Positions 33,723-43,839 of a stretch of 64,000 nucleotides of DNA are shown here, piece by piece. Location of the stretch: assembly GCA_903789615.1 (NCBI GenBank), contig CAIFEV010000012.1, positions 1 to 64,000 of the forward strand. The letters run 5' to 3'. Each line of letters begins with the position of its first letter. Positions within the stretch are counted from its first letter, which is position 1. This stretch comes from an uncultured Lachnospiraceae bacterium (GTDB lineage Bacteria; Bacillota; Clostridia; Lachnospirales; Lachnospiraceae). The translations under genes and the position numbers were made by a program. Under the pieces are notes generated by a model. That model ran no database searches. It was not told where the DNA came from and worked only from the letters and a program-made list of their open reading frames with translations.

Positions 33723-36700
33723 TTGGATAAATACGAATTTGGAATCAAGCTGGAAGAAGTTCAGAAACTGGCGAAGAAAAAGGAATATGACGAGGCTTCC
33801 CGTCTGGCTGCCGGCATGGATTTCCGTCATGTCAGAGACTGGCCGACCCTCGCGATGATCATCAACGTGCACGAGGCAGCGGGGGACTACGAGGATGCCC
33901 GGGACGTGGCGGCGATCGCATACAACCGCAATCTGGGCGGGCGCAAGCTGATCTATAAACTGACGGAGCTGCTGATCCGCACCGGCGAGTTCCAGGACGC
34001 GGAGAGTATGTGCCGCGAGTACGAGAAGGCCTCGAAAAATGACGCGAGCCGCCTGATCCTGCGGTATCATCTGCGCAGGGCGCAGAAGGCGCCGGATGCG
34101 GAGCTCATCCAGATTCTGGAGGAGTACCGCAAGAGCGAGGTGGACGAGCGGTATCTGTACCGCCTGGCGGAGCTGTATTCCAAGACGGGTCAGAGAGAGC
34201 ACTGCATCTCGGTCTGCGATGAGATCTGCGTGTATTTTCACAGCGGAGAATTTGTCGAGAGGGCGGTCAAGCTCAAGAAATCGCTCGGCGCACCGCTCAC
34301 ACCGCAGCAGCAGGAGCTGTATGACAACTCCGACCGCAAGATGGCCAGGCTCGAGGAGACCCGCGATCTTCTCTTCGCGGAACAGAGCCGCCTTGCACAG
34401 CTGCGGCAGGATGACGTGGAGTCGGCGATTCATGACTACGCGGCCAAAGGCGGAATGGACGACGACACCAAGGCCATCATCCCGGAGAAGAAGGGCGGCC
34501 TGCGCGGTTTCTTCCGCAGAGCGTTCGGCGGTCTGCAGGACGTAGTAGAAAAGGATGACGAAGGCGGGGACGAGGAAGCACCGGTGCCTGAAAGTGCCGG
34601 GAGAGAGACCCTTCCGGAAGCTGAGGAGCCGGCTTCTCCTGCGCCGAAGCAGGAGAGTATTCAGCCGGCAGCTGCCGCCGTATCCCGCCAGCAGACGCCG
34701 GAAATACAGCCGGGGGAGGTTCCGGAGGACTCCGCGGACAGCACTGAAGAAGAGATGGACGAGGACGACCCGCTGAAGACGGCGCCGCTCCCGCAGACCG
34801 GTACGGATATGCCGGAGACTGGAGAGACGGCCGATATTTCAGACACCGTTCCGGTGCAGCCGGAAGCCGCCGCTCAGATAGCAGAGAAAAGGCCGGCGGC
34901 GCCGACTGCGCAGGCAGGCGCACAGCAGGAGGAAATCCAGGAACCGGCAAGGGCGGCGGCCGGAGCGCCGTATACGCTCACAGAGACAATCCCTGACATG
35001 CCGGCCGGGAAGGCGGCGCTTGGAACCGCGGACCTGAAGAAGGCGTCCGAATCGCTGGAGAGCCTGATTTCGGCGGCCAAGCAGCAGATGAACCGGAATC
35101 TCGACCAGATAGTGATCGATACCGACGCCATGATCGCGCCGAAGAAAGACCCGGAGCAGGAGGCGCGCGACGAGGTGCGCCAGATCGATGCGGCTCTGCG
35201 CACGGCAGCCCTGCAGGATACGGCGGATATCAGCCGCGGCATCGCGGAGAGCATGAGCGCCATCCTGAAGGATGACGAAAAGGAACAGGAAGTTCTTGAC
35301 GGCCGGGAAGAACAGGAACAGCCGGCGACGCAGGAAACGCAGACAGATGCAGCGGTGCAGGCGGATACTGCGTCTGCACCGGATGCGGAAACGCAGCAAA
35401 GCGCACAGACGGCACCGGAGATCCCGGAAAAGACGGAGGACGAAGGCGCAAAGAGCCGGAACGCGGAGGCCGAGGCGCACCGCGAGGCGATCCGCCTTCA
35501 GCAGAGAGCGCTCGAGAAGCTCGAGGCGCAGAAGGCAGAGCTTGAGGCACAGAAGCGGGTCCTTGAAGAACAGAACCGCGTGCTGATGGAACAGCAGAGG
35601 TCGGCGGCTAAAAAGGCGCTGGAGGAAAAGAGACATCTGCAGGAACAGAACAGCCAGATGGCCAGCCAGAAGGAGCGCGAGGCCGCCATGGCGATGGCGG
35701 AGAAGAAGGCGCTCGAGAAGGAAAACGAGGCGCTTGCCCGCGAGAAGGAAGAGACCGCAATGCAGGCTCTGGCTGAAAAGAAGGCTCTGGAGGAGCAGAA
35801 CAGGCTCCTTGAGGAACAGGCGGCCAGAGAGTCCAGGCGGGTTGCCGAGGCCGAGGCAGCTCTCGCCCAGCTTAAGAAACTGGAAGAGCAGAGGAAGGCA
35901 GAGGAGAATCTTGCCGCCGGCGTTTCATCTTACAGAATGTTTGACACGGACAACATAAAGGAAGCGATTGAGCACGCCAATGCGGCGGCCGAAAAGGTCC
36001 TGCGCCCGGCGCGTGTCCAGGAAGACGTGACGCCGGAGGATGACCAGATCGAAGGGCAGCTGACGCTGGCAGACTGGGCGGAAACCGTGCGGGAGGAAAA
36101 GTACGGGAAACAGGATACCAGACAGTTTTCCAAAGCCGAGCTGGAGAGAATGCTCGACGAGAAAGACGAAAAGAGCGAAGCCTATGACAAGATGATGCAG
36201 CAGCAGCGGGAGGAAGCCCGCAGAGCCGGGAGGGACTTTGACGAGACGCAGGCCCGCCGCAACGTAGAGGCGGCGATTGCCCTGCACGCGGCACAGACAG
36301 ATCTTCAGATCCGTACCGGCAAGGCGACCATGAAGCTCGAGGAAGCTGCCGTTAAGCTGATGTCCGCCCCGGCAGAAACCGAAGCTGCGGCCCGGAAGGA
36401 GCAGGCACAGCCGGCACAGGCGCAGACAGTCCGTCTGCAGCGTCCGGCTCCTGCAGCAAAGGGAGCTGTCGCATCCCCGGCACCGGAAGCCGGACGCGCG
36501 GTGTCATCTGCGATACCGATCGACCGTCCGGCAGGAACCGCAGGAAAAGAGACGGCTGCTGACATGGAAAAGACGCGGCTGATGCCTGCAAAAAATAAGG
36601 CGGAGGCGCCGGTGCGCCGGACAGACGGAAACAGCGCGGCGCAGACGGCACCTGTCAGGACGGCTCCGGCCGCAGACAGGACAGCCCGTCAGACACGTCC

Positions 36701-37499
36701 GGCTCCGGCACAGAAAGGAGCGCAGAAAGCAGTGACAGAAAGACAGCAGACCAAACGGCTTCCGAAGTCGCTTCGGGTCATGTTCACCAAATATCTGAAT
36801 TCGGAAGATATCGAGACGCAGCTGTATGATTACTTCTCTGCGACAGACGCGGAGCTCATGCGCCAGGATTCTGCCGTCGGCAACCTGCTGATCACGGGAA
36901 CCGAGAGCGCGGACAAGACGGGACTTGCCAGAACCATCGTACACGCGGTCAATTTCCTGTACCCGGACAGACGGCGCAGAGTGGCCCGCACGACCGGCGA
37001 GAGCATCAATGTACACGGCATCCGCCGCTCGATGCGGAAGCTGTACGGCACCGTCCTGATCGTGGAAGACGCCGGCGCCATCAAGCCGAAGGCGATGGAA
37101 GACATGCTTGACGTGATGCACGGCGACACCGGCCGGATGATTGTAATTCTGGAGGATAACGAAAAGGCGCTTCAGGTCCTGGAGCAGTTTAATCCGCAGA
37201 TGAGCGCCGTGTTCAACCACACCGTGACGATTAAGGAGTATACCGTCGATGAGATGGTGAAGATCGCCCACGGCTTCGCCCGGGCCAGAAAGTATGACCT
37301 GGATGACGACGCACTTCTGGAGCTTTATCTGCGGGTGAACAAGCTTCACGAGGAGAAAAAGGCAGTATCCCTGGATGATCTGCACAGTATGATCGACGAT
37401 GCGATCAGCCACGCGGAAAACCGCAAGGGAGGCCTGTTCCACAAGAAGAAGGTGAGAGGCGAGTACGCGCTTCTCACGGATACGGACTTCAGAGACTGA
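33723..37499 (+). CDS. Large TPR-like / coiled-coil / degenerate AAA+ protein
   Basis: 1258 residues. Residues 1-225 are helical repeats resembling TPRs. About 260-560 is acidic, Ala/Pro/Glu/Gln-rich and probably disordered. About 580-735 is a long Glu/Lys/Gln/Ala coiled coil. Residues about 740-1010 are mixed low complexity. About 1012-1258 looks like a CbxX/CfxQ-type AAA+ domain. Its Walker A reads GTESADKT, with Asp in place of the last Gly, and its Walker B reads VLIVEDAG. The lid FNPQMSAVFNHTVTIKEYTVDEMVKIAHGFA is typical of the group. No transmembrane segment is visible. TTG start at 33723 follows GAGAGG. It has its own promoter and terminator. Function unknown; a scaffold that assembles other proteins is possible. 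Confidence 0.75.
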   Translation: MDKYEFGIKLEEVQKLAKKKEYDEASRLAAGMDFRHVRDWPTLAMIINVHEAAGDYEDARDVAAIAYNRNLGGRKLIYKLTELLIRTGEFQDAESMCREYEKASKNDASRLILRYHLRRAQKAPDAELIQILEEYRKSEVDERYLYRLAELYSKTGQREHCISVCDEICVYFHSGEFVERAVKLKKSLGAPLTPQQQELYDNSDRKMARLEETRDLLFAEQSRLAQLRQDDVESAIHDYAAKGGMDDDTKAIIPEKKGGLRGFFRRAFGGLQDVVEKDDEGGDEEAPVPESAGRETLPEAEEPASPAPKQESIQPAAAAVSRQQTPEIQPGEVPEDSADSTEEEMDEDDPLKTAPLPQTGTDMPETGETADISDTVPVQPEAAAQIAEKRPAAPTAQAGAQQEEIQEPARAAAGAPYTLTETIPDMPAGKAALGTADLKKASESLESLISAAKQQMNRNLDQIVIDTDAMIAPKKDPEQEARDEVRQIDAALRTAALQDTADISRGIAESMSAILKDDEKEQEVLDGREEQEQPATQETQTDAAVQADTASAPDAETQQSAQTAPEIPEKTEDEGAKSRNAEAEAHREAIRLQQRALEKLEAQKAELEAQKRVLEEQNRVLMEQQRSAAKKALEEKRHLQEQNSQMASQKEREAAMAMAEKKALEKENEALAREKEETAMQALAEKKALEEQNRLLEEQAARESRRVAEAEAALAQLKKLEEQRKAEENLAAGVSSYRMFDTDNIKEAIEHANAAAEKVLRPARVQEDVTPEDDQIEGQLTLADWAETVREEKYGKQDTRQFSKAELERMLDEKDEKSEAYDKMMQQQREEARRAGRDFDETQARRNVEAAIALHAAQTDLQIRTGKATMKLEEAAVKLMSAPAETEAAARKEQAQPAQAQTVRLQRPAPAAKGAVASPAPEAGRAVSSAIPIDRPAGTAGKETAADMEKTRLMPAKNKAEAPVRRTDGNSAAQTAPVRTAPAADRTARQTRPAPAQKGAQKAVTERQQTKRLPKSLRVMFTKYLNSEDIETQLYDYFSATDAELMRQDSAVGNLLITGTESADKTGLARTIVHAVNFLYPDRRRRVARTTGESINVHGIRRSMRKLYGTVLIVEDAGAIKPKAMEDMLDVMHGDTGRMIVILEDNEKALQVLEQFNPQMSAVFNHTVTIKEYTVDEMVKIAHGFARARKYDLDDDALLELYLRVNKLHEEKKAVSLDDLHSMIDDAISHAENRKGGLFHKKKVRGEYALLTDTDFRD

Positions 37500-37562
37500 C
37501 CGGTAAAACAAAACAGCCGGCACCCCGCAACGGCGGGGCGGTCCGTACGAATATATCAGACA

Positions 37563-37603
37563 CAGACTGTCTCCCCGCTTTTTAAGGAGGCAGTCTGATT
37601 TTA
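37563..37603 (+). terminator. Terminator after the 1258-residue protein gene
   Basis: CAGACTG-T-CTCC (37563-37574) pairs with GGAG-G-CAGTCTG (37586-37597), followed by ATTTTAC. A second hairpin, CCCCGC/GCGGGG, lies just upstream (about 37523-37538). Confidence 0.6.
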
Positions 37604-37618
37604 CTCATGGAGGCGGAA

Positions 37619-38971
37619 ATGGCGGAAAAGTACCGGGATCAGAGAGACAGGATGCTTAACATGCCGGCCGGAAAACTCATCGCGAAGCTCTCGGTCCCGA
37701 CGGTCATCAGCATGCTGGTGAGCGGTGTGTACAACCTGGGTGACACGTTCTTTGTCGGGAAGCTGGGCACCAGCGCATCCGGAGCGGTCGGAATCGTCTT
37801 CAGTTACATGGCGATTCTGCAGGCCTTCGGATTTATGTGCGGGCAGGGGTCCGGTGCACTGGCTGCGCAGAGACTCGGGGCGGGAAGACGGGAAGAGGCA
37901 TCGGTCATCGGATCCACGGGATTTTTAATAGACTTCTGTCTCGGTACCATCCTGGAAGTCCTGACCCTTGTCTTTCTCTCGCCGCTGTCCGCACTTCTTG
38001 GAAGTACGGAGACGATCCGGCCGTATGCTATGGACTACATGTTCTGGATCGCCGTCGCGGCGCCGTTTCTGACGACCAGCCTGCTGCTCAACAACATCCT
38101 GCGCTATGAGGGCTACGCTTCGCTTGCCATGATCGGCCTGATGGCCGGCGGACTTCTGAATCTGGCCGGCGACCCGCTGTTCATGTTTGTATTCGGAATG
38201 GGAATCTCCGGTGCCGGGCTTTCCACGGCGCTCTCCCAGATCATCAGCTTCGCGATCCTGCTCTCCATGTTTCTTGGGGGACGGACGCAGACGCAGCTCT
38301 CTCTTAAAAATGTTTCCCTGAAAAGCTCCGTGATCGGCAATATCCTGAAGGTGGGCTTCCCGAGCCTGACCAGACAGGGGATGGGATCCTTCTCCACGAT
38401 GATGTTAAACCGCAGCACCCGTGTGTACGGGGACGCCGCGGTGGCCGCGATGTCCATCGTAGGGCGTATCACGATGCTCACGTTCACGGTTGTGATCGGC
38501 ATCGGGCAGGGCTTTCAGCCGGTGGCGGCCTTCAATTTCGGCGCGAAAAAGTACGGGCGGCTGCGGCGGGCCTATCACTGGACGATTCTGTTTCAGGAGG
38601 TTCTGCTGGTTTTCTTCGTTGCGGTCTGCCTGGCGTTCTCCGGCCAGCTCATCGGCCTGTTCCGGGACGACCCGCAGGTCATTGAGATCGGCACGCCGGC
38701 GCTGCGGTACGCTCTTGTGGCGCAGCTGACGCAGGCATTTGTCGTCGCCACCAACATGCTGTACCAGTCGACCGGACGGGCCGGCGGCGCCACGTTTCTC
38801 TCGATGCTGCGAAGCGGGATTGTCTTTCTGCCGGTGCTTCTGATCCTGCGGAGCTTACTCGGACTTTCCGGTATTCAGATCGCGCAGCCGGTCGCGGATA
38901 TTCTTTCCTTTGTGCTCACGATTCCATTTGTCGCTTGGTATTTTCGGAAGTTTACGGAGGATGAGGCTTGA
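37619..38971 (+). CDS. MATE family efflux transporter
   Basis: 450 residues, twelve membrane helices in two related bundles. The N-terminal LIAKLSVPTVISMLVSGVYNLGDTFFVG and GQGSGALAAQRLGAGRREEA blocks, and the later GIGQGFQPVAAFNFGAKKY, are family signatures. It exports drugs or metabolites by sodium or proton antiport. ATG at 37619 has GGAGG five bases upstream; the ATG at 37607 does not fit a ribosome site. It overlaps uvrC by four bases (TTGA). Confidence 0.92.
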   Translation: MAEKYRDQRDRMLNMPAGKLIAKLSVPTVISMLVSGVYNLGDTFFVGKLGTSASGAVGIVFSYMAILQAFGFMCGQGSGALAAQRLGAGRREEASVIGSTGFLIDFCLGTILEVLTLVFLSPLSALLGSTETIRPYAMDYMFWIAVAAPFLTTSLLLNNILRYEGYASLAMIGLMAGGLLNLAGDPLFMFVFGMGISGAGLSTALSQIISFAILLSMFLGGRTQTQLSLKNVSLKSSVIGNILKVGFPSLTRQGMGSFSTMMLNRSTRVYGDAAVAAMSIVGRITMLTFTVVIGIGQGFQPVAAFNFGAKKYGRLRRAYHWTILFQEVLLVFFVAVCLAFSGQLIGLFRDDPQVIEIGTPALRYALVAQLTQAFVVATNMLYQSTGRAGGATFLSMLRSGIVFLPVLLILRSLLGLSGIQIAQPVADILSFVLTIPFVAWYFRKFTEDEA

Positions 38972-40824
38972 AAGAGGGATTTGACCTTCAGGAAGAACTT
39001 AAGAAACTGCCGGATAAGCCGGGGTGCTATCTGATGCACGACGAGAACGACGTGATCATCTACGTCGGAAAGGCGGTCGTGCTGAAGAACCGGGTGAGAC
39101 AGTATTTTCAGAGCAGCCGTAACTTAAGCCCCAAGATCGTGCACATGGTGAGCCATATCGCGTGGTTCGAGTACATTGTGGTGAACTCGGAGCTGGAGGC
39201 GCTGGTGCTGGAGAGCAACCTGATCAAGCGCTATCACCCGCACTACAACACGATGCTCACCGACGACAAGACATACCCGTTCATCAAGGTCACGGTGCAG
39301 GAGAAATACCCGAGGGTCCTGTTCTCGCGGGATATGAAGCACGACAGGAGCAGATATTTCGGGCCGTACACGTCGGCGTGGGCTGTGAAGAGCACGATCG
39401 GACTTCTCTGCCGGCTTTATAAAATCCGGACCTGCACGAGGAATCTTCCGCAGGACATCGGAAAGGAGCGGCCGTGCATCAACTATGAGATCGGCATCTG
39501 CCAGGCGCCCTGCCAGGGGTACATCTCAGAAGAGGACTACCGGCAGCAGATCCGCAAGGTTATAGCGTTTTTAAACGGTCACTACGACGAGATCTTAAAC
39601 AGCCTGACGGAGCAGATGAACAAAGCTTCCGAAGAGCTGCGCTATGAGGACGCTGCGTCCTACCGGGATCTCATCCGGGACGTGAAGCAGGTCGCCCAGA
39701 AGCAGAAGATCACAAGCGACGACGGAGAGAACCGGGATGTCATCGGCGCCGCCTCGACGGGGAGAGCGGCGGTCGTGCAGATCTTTTTCATCCGCGGCGG
39801 CCGCATGATCGGACGGGATCACTTCCGCATGGCGGTGGCCGAGGGCGACACGATCGCGGACATCGTGAGCGGATTTCTCAAGCAGTATTACGGCGGAACG
39901 CCGTATATTCCGCACTACATTCTGCTTCAGTCCGAAATCGGGGACCGGGAAATCATTGAGAGATGGCTGACATCCCGGCGCGGAAAACAGGTCATCCTGC
40001 AGACACCGCAGCGCGGACAGAAGGAGCGGCTGGTGTCTCTGGCTGAAGAAAACGCCCGCATGGTGCTCGTGAAGGACGCGGACAGAGAGAAGCGGGAACA
40101 GCAGATGACAACCGGTGCGCAAAGAGAGGTCGCCGGCTGGCTGGGGCTTAAAGAAGTCCACCGGGTCGAGGCCTACGATATCTCCAACACCGACGGCGTG
40201 CAGTCGGTCGGCTCGATGGTCGTGTTCACGGACGGCCGGCCGGACAAGAACGAGTACCGCAAGTTCCGCATTCAGACAGTGAAGGGGCCCGACGACTACA
40301 AGAGCATGAAGGAAGTGCTGACCAGGCGCTTTACGAGAGGTCTCGCCGAGCAGAATCAGGAGAAAAAGGAGCTCGGCACCGGTTTCTCCCGCTTTCCGGA
40401 CCTGATTCTGATGGACGGCGGAAGAGGACAGGTCAATGTGGCGCTGGAGGTGCTGGACAGTCTTGGAATCACTATCCCGGTCGCCGGCATGGTGAAAGAT
40501 GATCATCACAACACGCGCGGCCTGTATTACCACAATGTGGAAATCCCCATCGACCGTCACAGCGAAGGGTTCAAGCTGATCACGCGGGTACAGGACGAGG
40601 CGCACCGGTTCGCCATCACGTATCACCGGCAGCTGCGCGCCCGCTCCGAGACGGATTCGGTGCTCGACTCGATCCCCGGAATCGGTCCGGCACGCCGGAA
40701 GGCTCTGATGAGGGCCTTTCAGGATATTCGCAGAATCCGGGAGGCGTCCGAGGAAGAACTGGCGGCGGTGGACGGCATGAACGCGGCGGCCGCGAAAAAT
40801 GTCTGGAATGCCTTTCACGCGTAA
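38968..40824 (+). CDS. uvrC: Excinuclease ABC subunit C
   Basis: 618 residues. The N-terminal GIY-YIG nuclease (GCYLMHDENDVIIYVGKA, cutting 3' of the lesion) is followed by a Cys-containing linker, the UVR motif region (about 200-235), and the RNase H-like nuclease with DISNTDGVQSVGSMVVF and LILMDGGRGQVN (5' cut). The C-terminus is tandem helix-hairpin-helix (SIPGIGPARRKALM). It makes both incisions of nucleotide excision repair with UvrAB. TTG start at 38968, seven bases after GGAGG. Confidence 0.97.
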   Translation: MKEGFDLQEELKKLPDKPGCYLMHDENDVIIYVGKAVVLKNRVRQYFQSSRNLSPKIVHMVSHIAWFEYIVVNSELEALVLESNLIKRYHPHYNTMLTDDKTYPFIKVTVQEKYPRVLFSRDMKHDRSRYFGPYTSAWAVKSTIGLLCRLYKIRTCTRNLPQDIGKERPCINYEIGICQAPCQGYISEEDYRQQIRKVIAFLNGHYDEILNSLTEQMNKASEELRYEDAASYRDLIRDVKQVAQKQKITSDDGENRDVIGAASTGRAAVVQIFFIRGGRMIGRDHFRMAVAEGDTIADIVSGFLKQYYGGTPYIPHYILLQSEIGDREIIERWLTSRRGKQVILQTPQRGQKERLVSLAEENARMVLVKDADREKREQQMTTGAQREVAGWLGLKEVHRVEAYDISNTDGVQSVGSMVVFTDGRPDKNEYRKFRIQTVKGPDDYKSMKEVLTRRFTRGLAEQNQEKKELGTGFSRFPDLILMDGGRGQVNVALEVLDSLGITIPVAGMVKDDHHNTRGLYYHNVEIPIDRHSEGFKLITRVQDEAHRFAITYHRQLRARSETDSVLDSIPGIGPARRKALMRAFQDIRRIREASEEELAAVDGMNAAAAKNVWNAFHA

Positions 40825-40893
40825 AGGACGGGCAGCCGGAAAAAGCGGAAGAATCACAGGCGGTCCCGTCTGTCCGGGAGGGAGCTTTTACGG

Positions 40894-40899
40894 TATAAT
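40894..40899 (+). promoter_or_regulatory. -10 element of the hprK operon
   Basis: TATAAT at 40894-40899, 78 bp upstream of hprK; no convincing -35 box at the right distance, so it may need an activator. Confidence 0.35.
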
Positions 40900-40976
40900 A
40901 AGCGCAGCACATGCCCGTGCGCGCAAAAGCGCATAAAGGGGCGGAACGTATGAAATTTACGTGAGAGGGCAGACAT

Positions 40977-41933
40977 ATGGCGAGTAATGAAAGAGTAAAA
41001 CTGACCAAAGTCATCAAAAAGATGGAGCTGAAGAATCTGACGCCGGAGGTGAACACCGGGGACATCTTCCTGCACATACCGGAGGTCAACCGGCCGGCAC
41101 TGCAGCTGACCGGATTCTATGACCAGTTTGACAATGACCGGCTTCAGATCATCGGAAATGTCGAATATTCCTATCTGGAAAGCCTTCCGGAGGCGGACCG
41201 CTATGACCGCTACCGGCAGCTGCTCTCCAGCAACATTCCCTGTCTGGTGTTCTGCCGTGAGCTGGCGCCGGAGGCACAGGTCCTTGAAATGGCCAAGACC
41301 TACCGCATCCCGATCCTTCAGTCCGCAAAGTCCACCTCGTCCTTCATGGCGGAAGTAATCCGCTGGCTGCGCGCCGAACTGGCACCCTGTATCGTCATTC
41401 ACGGCGTTCTGGTGGACGTCTACGGCGAAGGCGTGCTGATCACCGGCGAGAGCGGCATCGGAAAGTCCGAGGCGGCCCTGGAGCTCATCAAGAGAGGACA
41501 CCGCCTGGTGACGGACGATGCGGTGGAGATCCGGAAGATCTCGGACGAGGTGCTGGTCGGCCAGGCGCCGGGCGTCACCAAATACTTCATCGAGCTGCGC
41601 GGCATCGGCATCATCGACGTAAAGACGCTGTTCGGCGTCGAGTCGGTCAAGGAGACCCAGCAGATCGACATGGTCATCAAGCTGGAGGACTGGAACAAGG
41701 ACCGGGAGTACGACAGACTCGGCATGGAGGAGGAGTACACCGAGTACCTCGGCACCAAGGTCGTCTGCCACTCGCTTCCGATCCGGCCGGGGCGCAACCT
41801 GGCGGTTATCGTCGAGGCGGCAGCCGTCAACCACCGGCAGAAAAAGATGGGATACAACGCGGCCAAGGAGCTCTACCGGCGCGTTCAGGAAAACTTAATG
41901 AAAGGGAGCACGGATGACGATGACGAGGATTGA
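40977..41933 (+). CDS. hprK: HPr kinase/phosphorylase
   Basis: 318 residues. The N-terminal domain (to about 130) precedes a kinase domain with P-loop GESGIGKSEAALEL, the catalytic His region IVIHGVLVDVYGEGVL, HRLVTDDAVEIRK, and the signature IELRGIGIIDVKTLFG. It phosphorylates and dephosphorylates HPr at Ser46 and so controls carbon catabolite repression. The ROK glucokinase gene overlaps its end by 20 bp, and murB, rapZ and whiA follow in an arrangement seen across Firmicutes. Confidence 0.97.
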   Translation: MASNERVKLTKVIKKMELKNLTPEVNTGDIFLHIPEVNRPALQLTGFYDQFDNDRLQIIGNVEYSYLESLPEADRYDRYRQLLSSNIPCLVFCRELAPEAQVLEMAKTYRIPILQSAKSTSSFMAEVIRWLRAELAPCIVIHGVLVDVYGEGVLITGESGIGKSEAALELIKRGHRLVTDDAVEIRKISDEVLVGQAPGVTKYFIELRGIGIIDVKTLFGVESVKETQQIDMVIKLEDWNKDREYDRLGMEEEYTEYLGTKVVCHSLPIRPGRNLAVIVEAAAVNHRQKKMGYNAAKELYRRVQENLMKGSTDDDDED

Positions 41934-42885
41934 TGGAAAGACGGTATTTGGCATTGATGTCGGCGGAACGACCGTGAAGTGCGGCATCTTCAGCAAAGAA
42001 GGAGAACTGCTGTACAAGGATGAGATTCCGACCAGAACGCAGGAAAAGGGACGCTTTATCCTCGGGGATATCAGCCGGCACATAGAAGAACTGGAAAAGA
42101 AATTCTCCATCGACAGGGGAGATGTTCTTGGAATCGGGTACGGCGTTCCCGGTCCGGTCCAGGAAGACGGCGTGGTAAATGGCTGCGTAAACCTGGGCTG
42201 GGGTAAAGTCGCCGTGGCAGAGGAGTCCCGGAAATTAAACGGCGGGATCGCGTCTGCCGCCGGCAATGACGCCAATGTGGCAGCACTCGGTGAGTTCTGG
42301 AAGGGTGCCGGAAAGGGCTCGGGGAGTATGCTGATGATCACGGTGGGCACCGGACTCGGGTGCGGCGTCATCGTGAACGGACGGGTTGTCTTCGGCGCGC
42401 ACGGCGCGGGCGGTGAGCTGGGGCATATCCCGCTCGTCACCGGCCTTACAGAGCCCTGCAACTGCGGCAAGACCGGCTGCCTTGAGCAGGCTGCCTCCGC
42501 GACCGGCATCATCCGGGCGGCACAGAGGAAACTCAGACAGAGTGATGCACCGAGCACGCTGCGGAGCCTGGATCACTTCATGGCCAGGGATGTCGTGGAC
42601 GCGGCCCGAAACGGCGACGCGCTTGCTGATGAGGTCCTGAACTACTCCTGCCGGTATCTCGCACAGGGGCTGGCCGTTGCGGCCGGCGTTGTGGACCCGG
42701 AGATGTACGTCATCGGCGGCGGTGTGTCAAAGGCCGGCGATTTCTATCTGGACAAGATCCGCGCCGCGTACCGGGAGCTTGCCTTCTACGCTTCCCGGGA
42801 CGCAAAGATCGTGCAGGCGGCACTCGGCAATGACGCCGGCATGTACGGCGCGGCGCGCCTGGTGCTTGACAGTCTGGAAGCCTGA
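41914..42885 (+). CDS. ROK family glucokinase
   Basis: 323 residues. Phosphate-1 motif GIDVGGTTVKCGIF, GVPGPV, the catalytic Asp region GNDANVAALGEFW, GTGLGCGVIVNG, and the ROK zinc motif GELGHIP with CNCGKTGCLEQ. It likely phosphorylates glucose to glucose-6-phosphate. ATG at 41914 follows GGGAG by five bases. It overlaps hprK and precedes murB by 18 bp, so sugar phosphorylation and sugar signalling are in the same transcript. Confidence 0.93.
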   Translation: MTMTRIDGKTVFGIDVGGTTVKCGIFSKEGELLYKDEIPTRTQEKGRFILGDISRHIEELEKKFSIDRGDVLGIGYGVPGPVQEDGVVNGCVNLGWGKVAVAEESRKLNGGIASAAGNDANVAALGEFWKGAGKGSGSMLMITVGTGLGCGVIVNGRVVFGAHGAGGELGHIPLVTGLTEPCNCGKTGCLEQAASATGIIRAAQRKLRQSDAPSTLRSLDHFMARDVVDAARNGDALADEVLNYSCRYLAQGLAVAAGVVDPEMYVIGGGVSKAGDFYLDKIRAAYRELAFYASRDAKIVQAALGNDAGMYGAARLVLDSLEA

Positions 42886-42903
42886 GAAGACCGGAGGAAA
42901 GAC

Positions 42904-43839
42904 GTGAAGGAGGATATCAGAGGAGCACTTGACAGTCTTCTGGGCGCGGAGAATGTGAGAGAACACGAGAGCATGAGCCGCTTCACGACGTTTCGCGCGG
43001 GCGGCCCGGCGGACTTCCTGTGCACGCCCGGCTCGGAAGAACAGATCCGCGCGCTGACAGCATTTCTGAAAAGCGCGGGCATTCCGTATCTTGTCGTCGG
43101 AAACGGCAGCAACCTGCTCGTACGGGACGGCGGGATCCGCGGCGTTGTTCTGCAGCTCGGCAGCCGTTTTGCCGGCATCACGGCAGAAGAGGCAGAGGAT
43201 GCGCAGGGAGACGTTCTTCTCAGGGCCCAGGCGGGCGCGAAGCTCTCCGCAGTGGGACGCGAGGCACAAAAGCGCGGCCTCACCGGATTTGAGTTTGCCT
43301 GCGGGATACCGGGGAGCGTCGGCGGTGCCGTGCGCATGAACGCCGGCGCCTACGGCGGCGAGATAAAGGACATTCTGCGCTGCGCCCGGGTCCTGATGCC
43401 GGACGGACAGGTCAGAACCTGCACCCCGGAAGACCTGCAGCTCTCCTACCGGCACAGTGTTCTGGATGAAAACGGAGGTCTGGTACTTTCCGCCACGTTT
43501 CATCTGACGCACGGCGATCCGGAGCAGATAACGCGGCGGATGCGGGAACTTGCCGAAAAGAGACGCGCCAGACAGCCTCTGGAATTTCCGAGCGCCGGGT
43601 CGACGTTCAAGCGGCCGGAAGGATATTTTGCCGGAAAGCTCATCATGGACGCGGGGCTGAAAGGACTTACCATCGGAGGCGCCCAGGTTTCCGAAAAACA
43701 CGCCGGTTTTGTGATAAACCGGGGCGGTGCCACGGCTGCAGACATCGAAGCGCTGATAGGAGAGGTACGGAAGAGAGTCTTTGATCAGACCGGGGTTTTG
43801 CTGGAGCCGGAAGTGAAAATCGTGGGAGAGAGGGTATGA
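42904..43839 (+). CDS. murB: UDP-N-acetylenolpyruvoylglucosamine reductase MurB
   Basis: 311 residues. FAD-binding block LVVGNGSNLLVRDGGIRGVVLQL and GFEFACGIPGSVGGAVRMNAGAYGGE (in part), then the C-terminal substrate domain with PSAGSTFKRP (catalytic Ser) and GGAQVSEKHAGFVIN. It reduces the enolpyruvyl group to make UDP-MurNAc. GTG start at 42904 after GGAGGAAA. Overlaps rapZ by four bases. Confidence 0.97.
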   Translation: MKEDIRGALDSLLGAENVREHESMSRFTTFRAGGPADFLCTPGSEEQIRALTAFLKSAGIPYLVVGNGSNLLVRDGGIRGVVLQLGSRFAGITAEEAEDAQGDVLLRAQAGAKLSAVGREAQKRGLTGFEFACGIPGSVGGAVRMNAGAYGGEIKDILRCARVLMPDGQVRTCTPEDLQLSYRHSVLDENGGLVLSATFHLTHGDPEQITRRMRELAEKRRARQPLEFPSAGSTFKRPEGYFAGKLIMDAGLKGLTIGGAQVSEKHAGFVINRGGATAADIEALIGEVRKRVFDQTGVLLEPEVKIVGERV

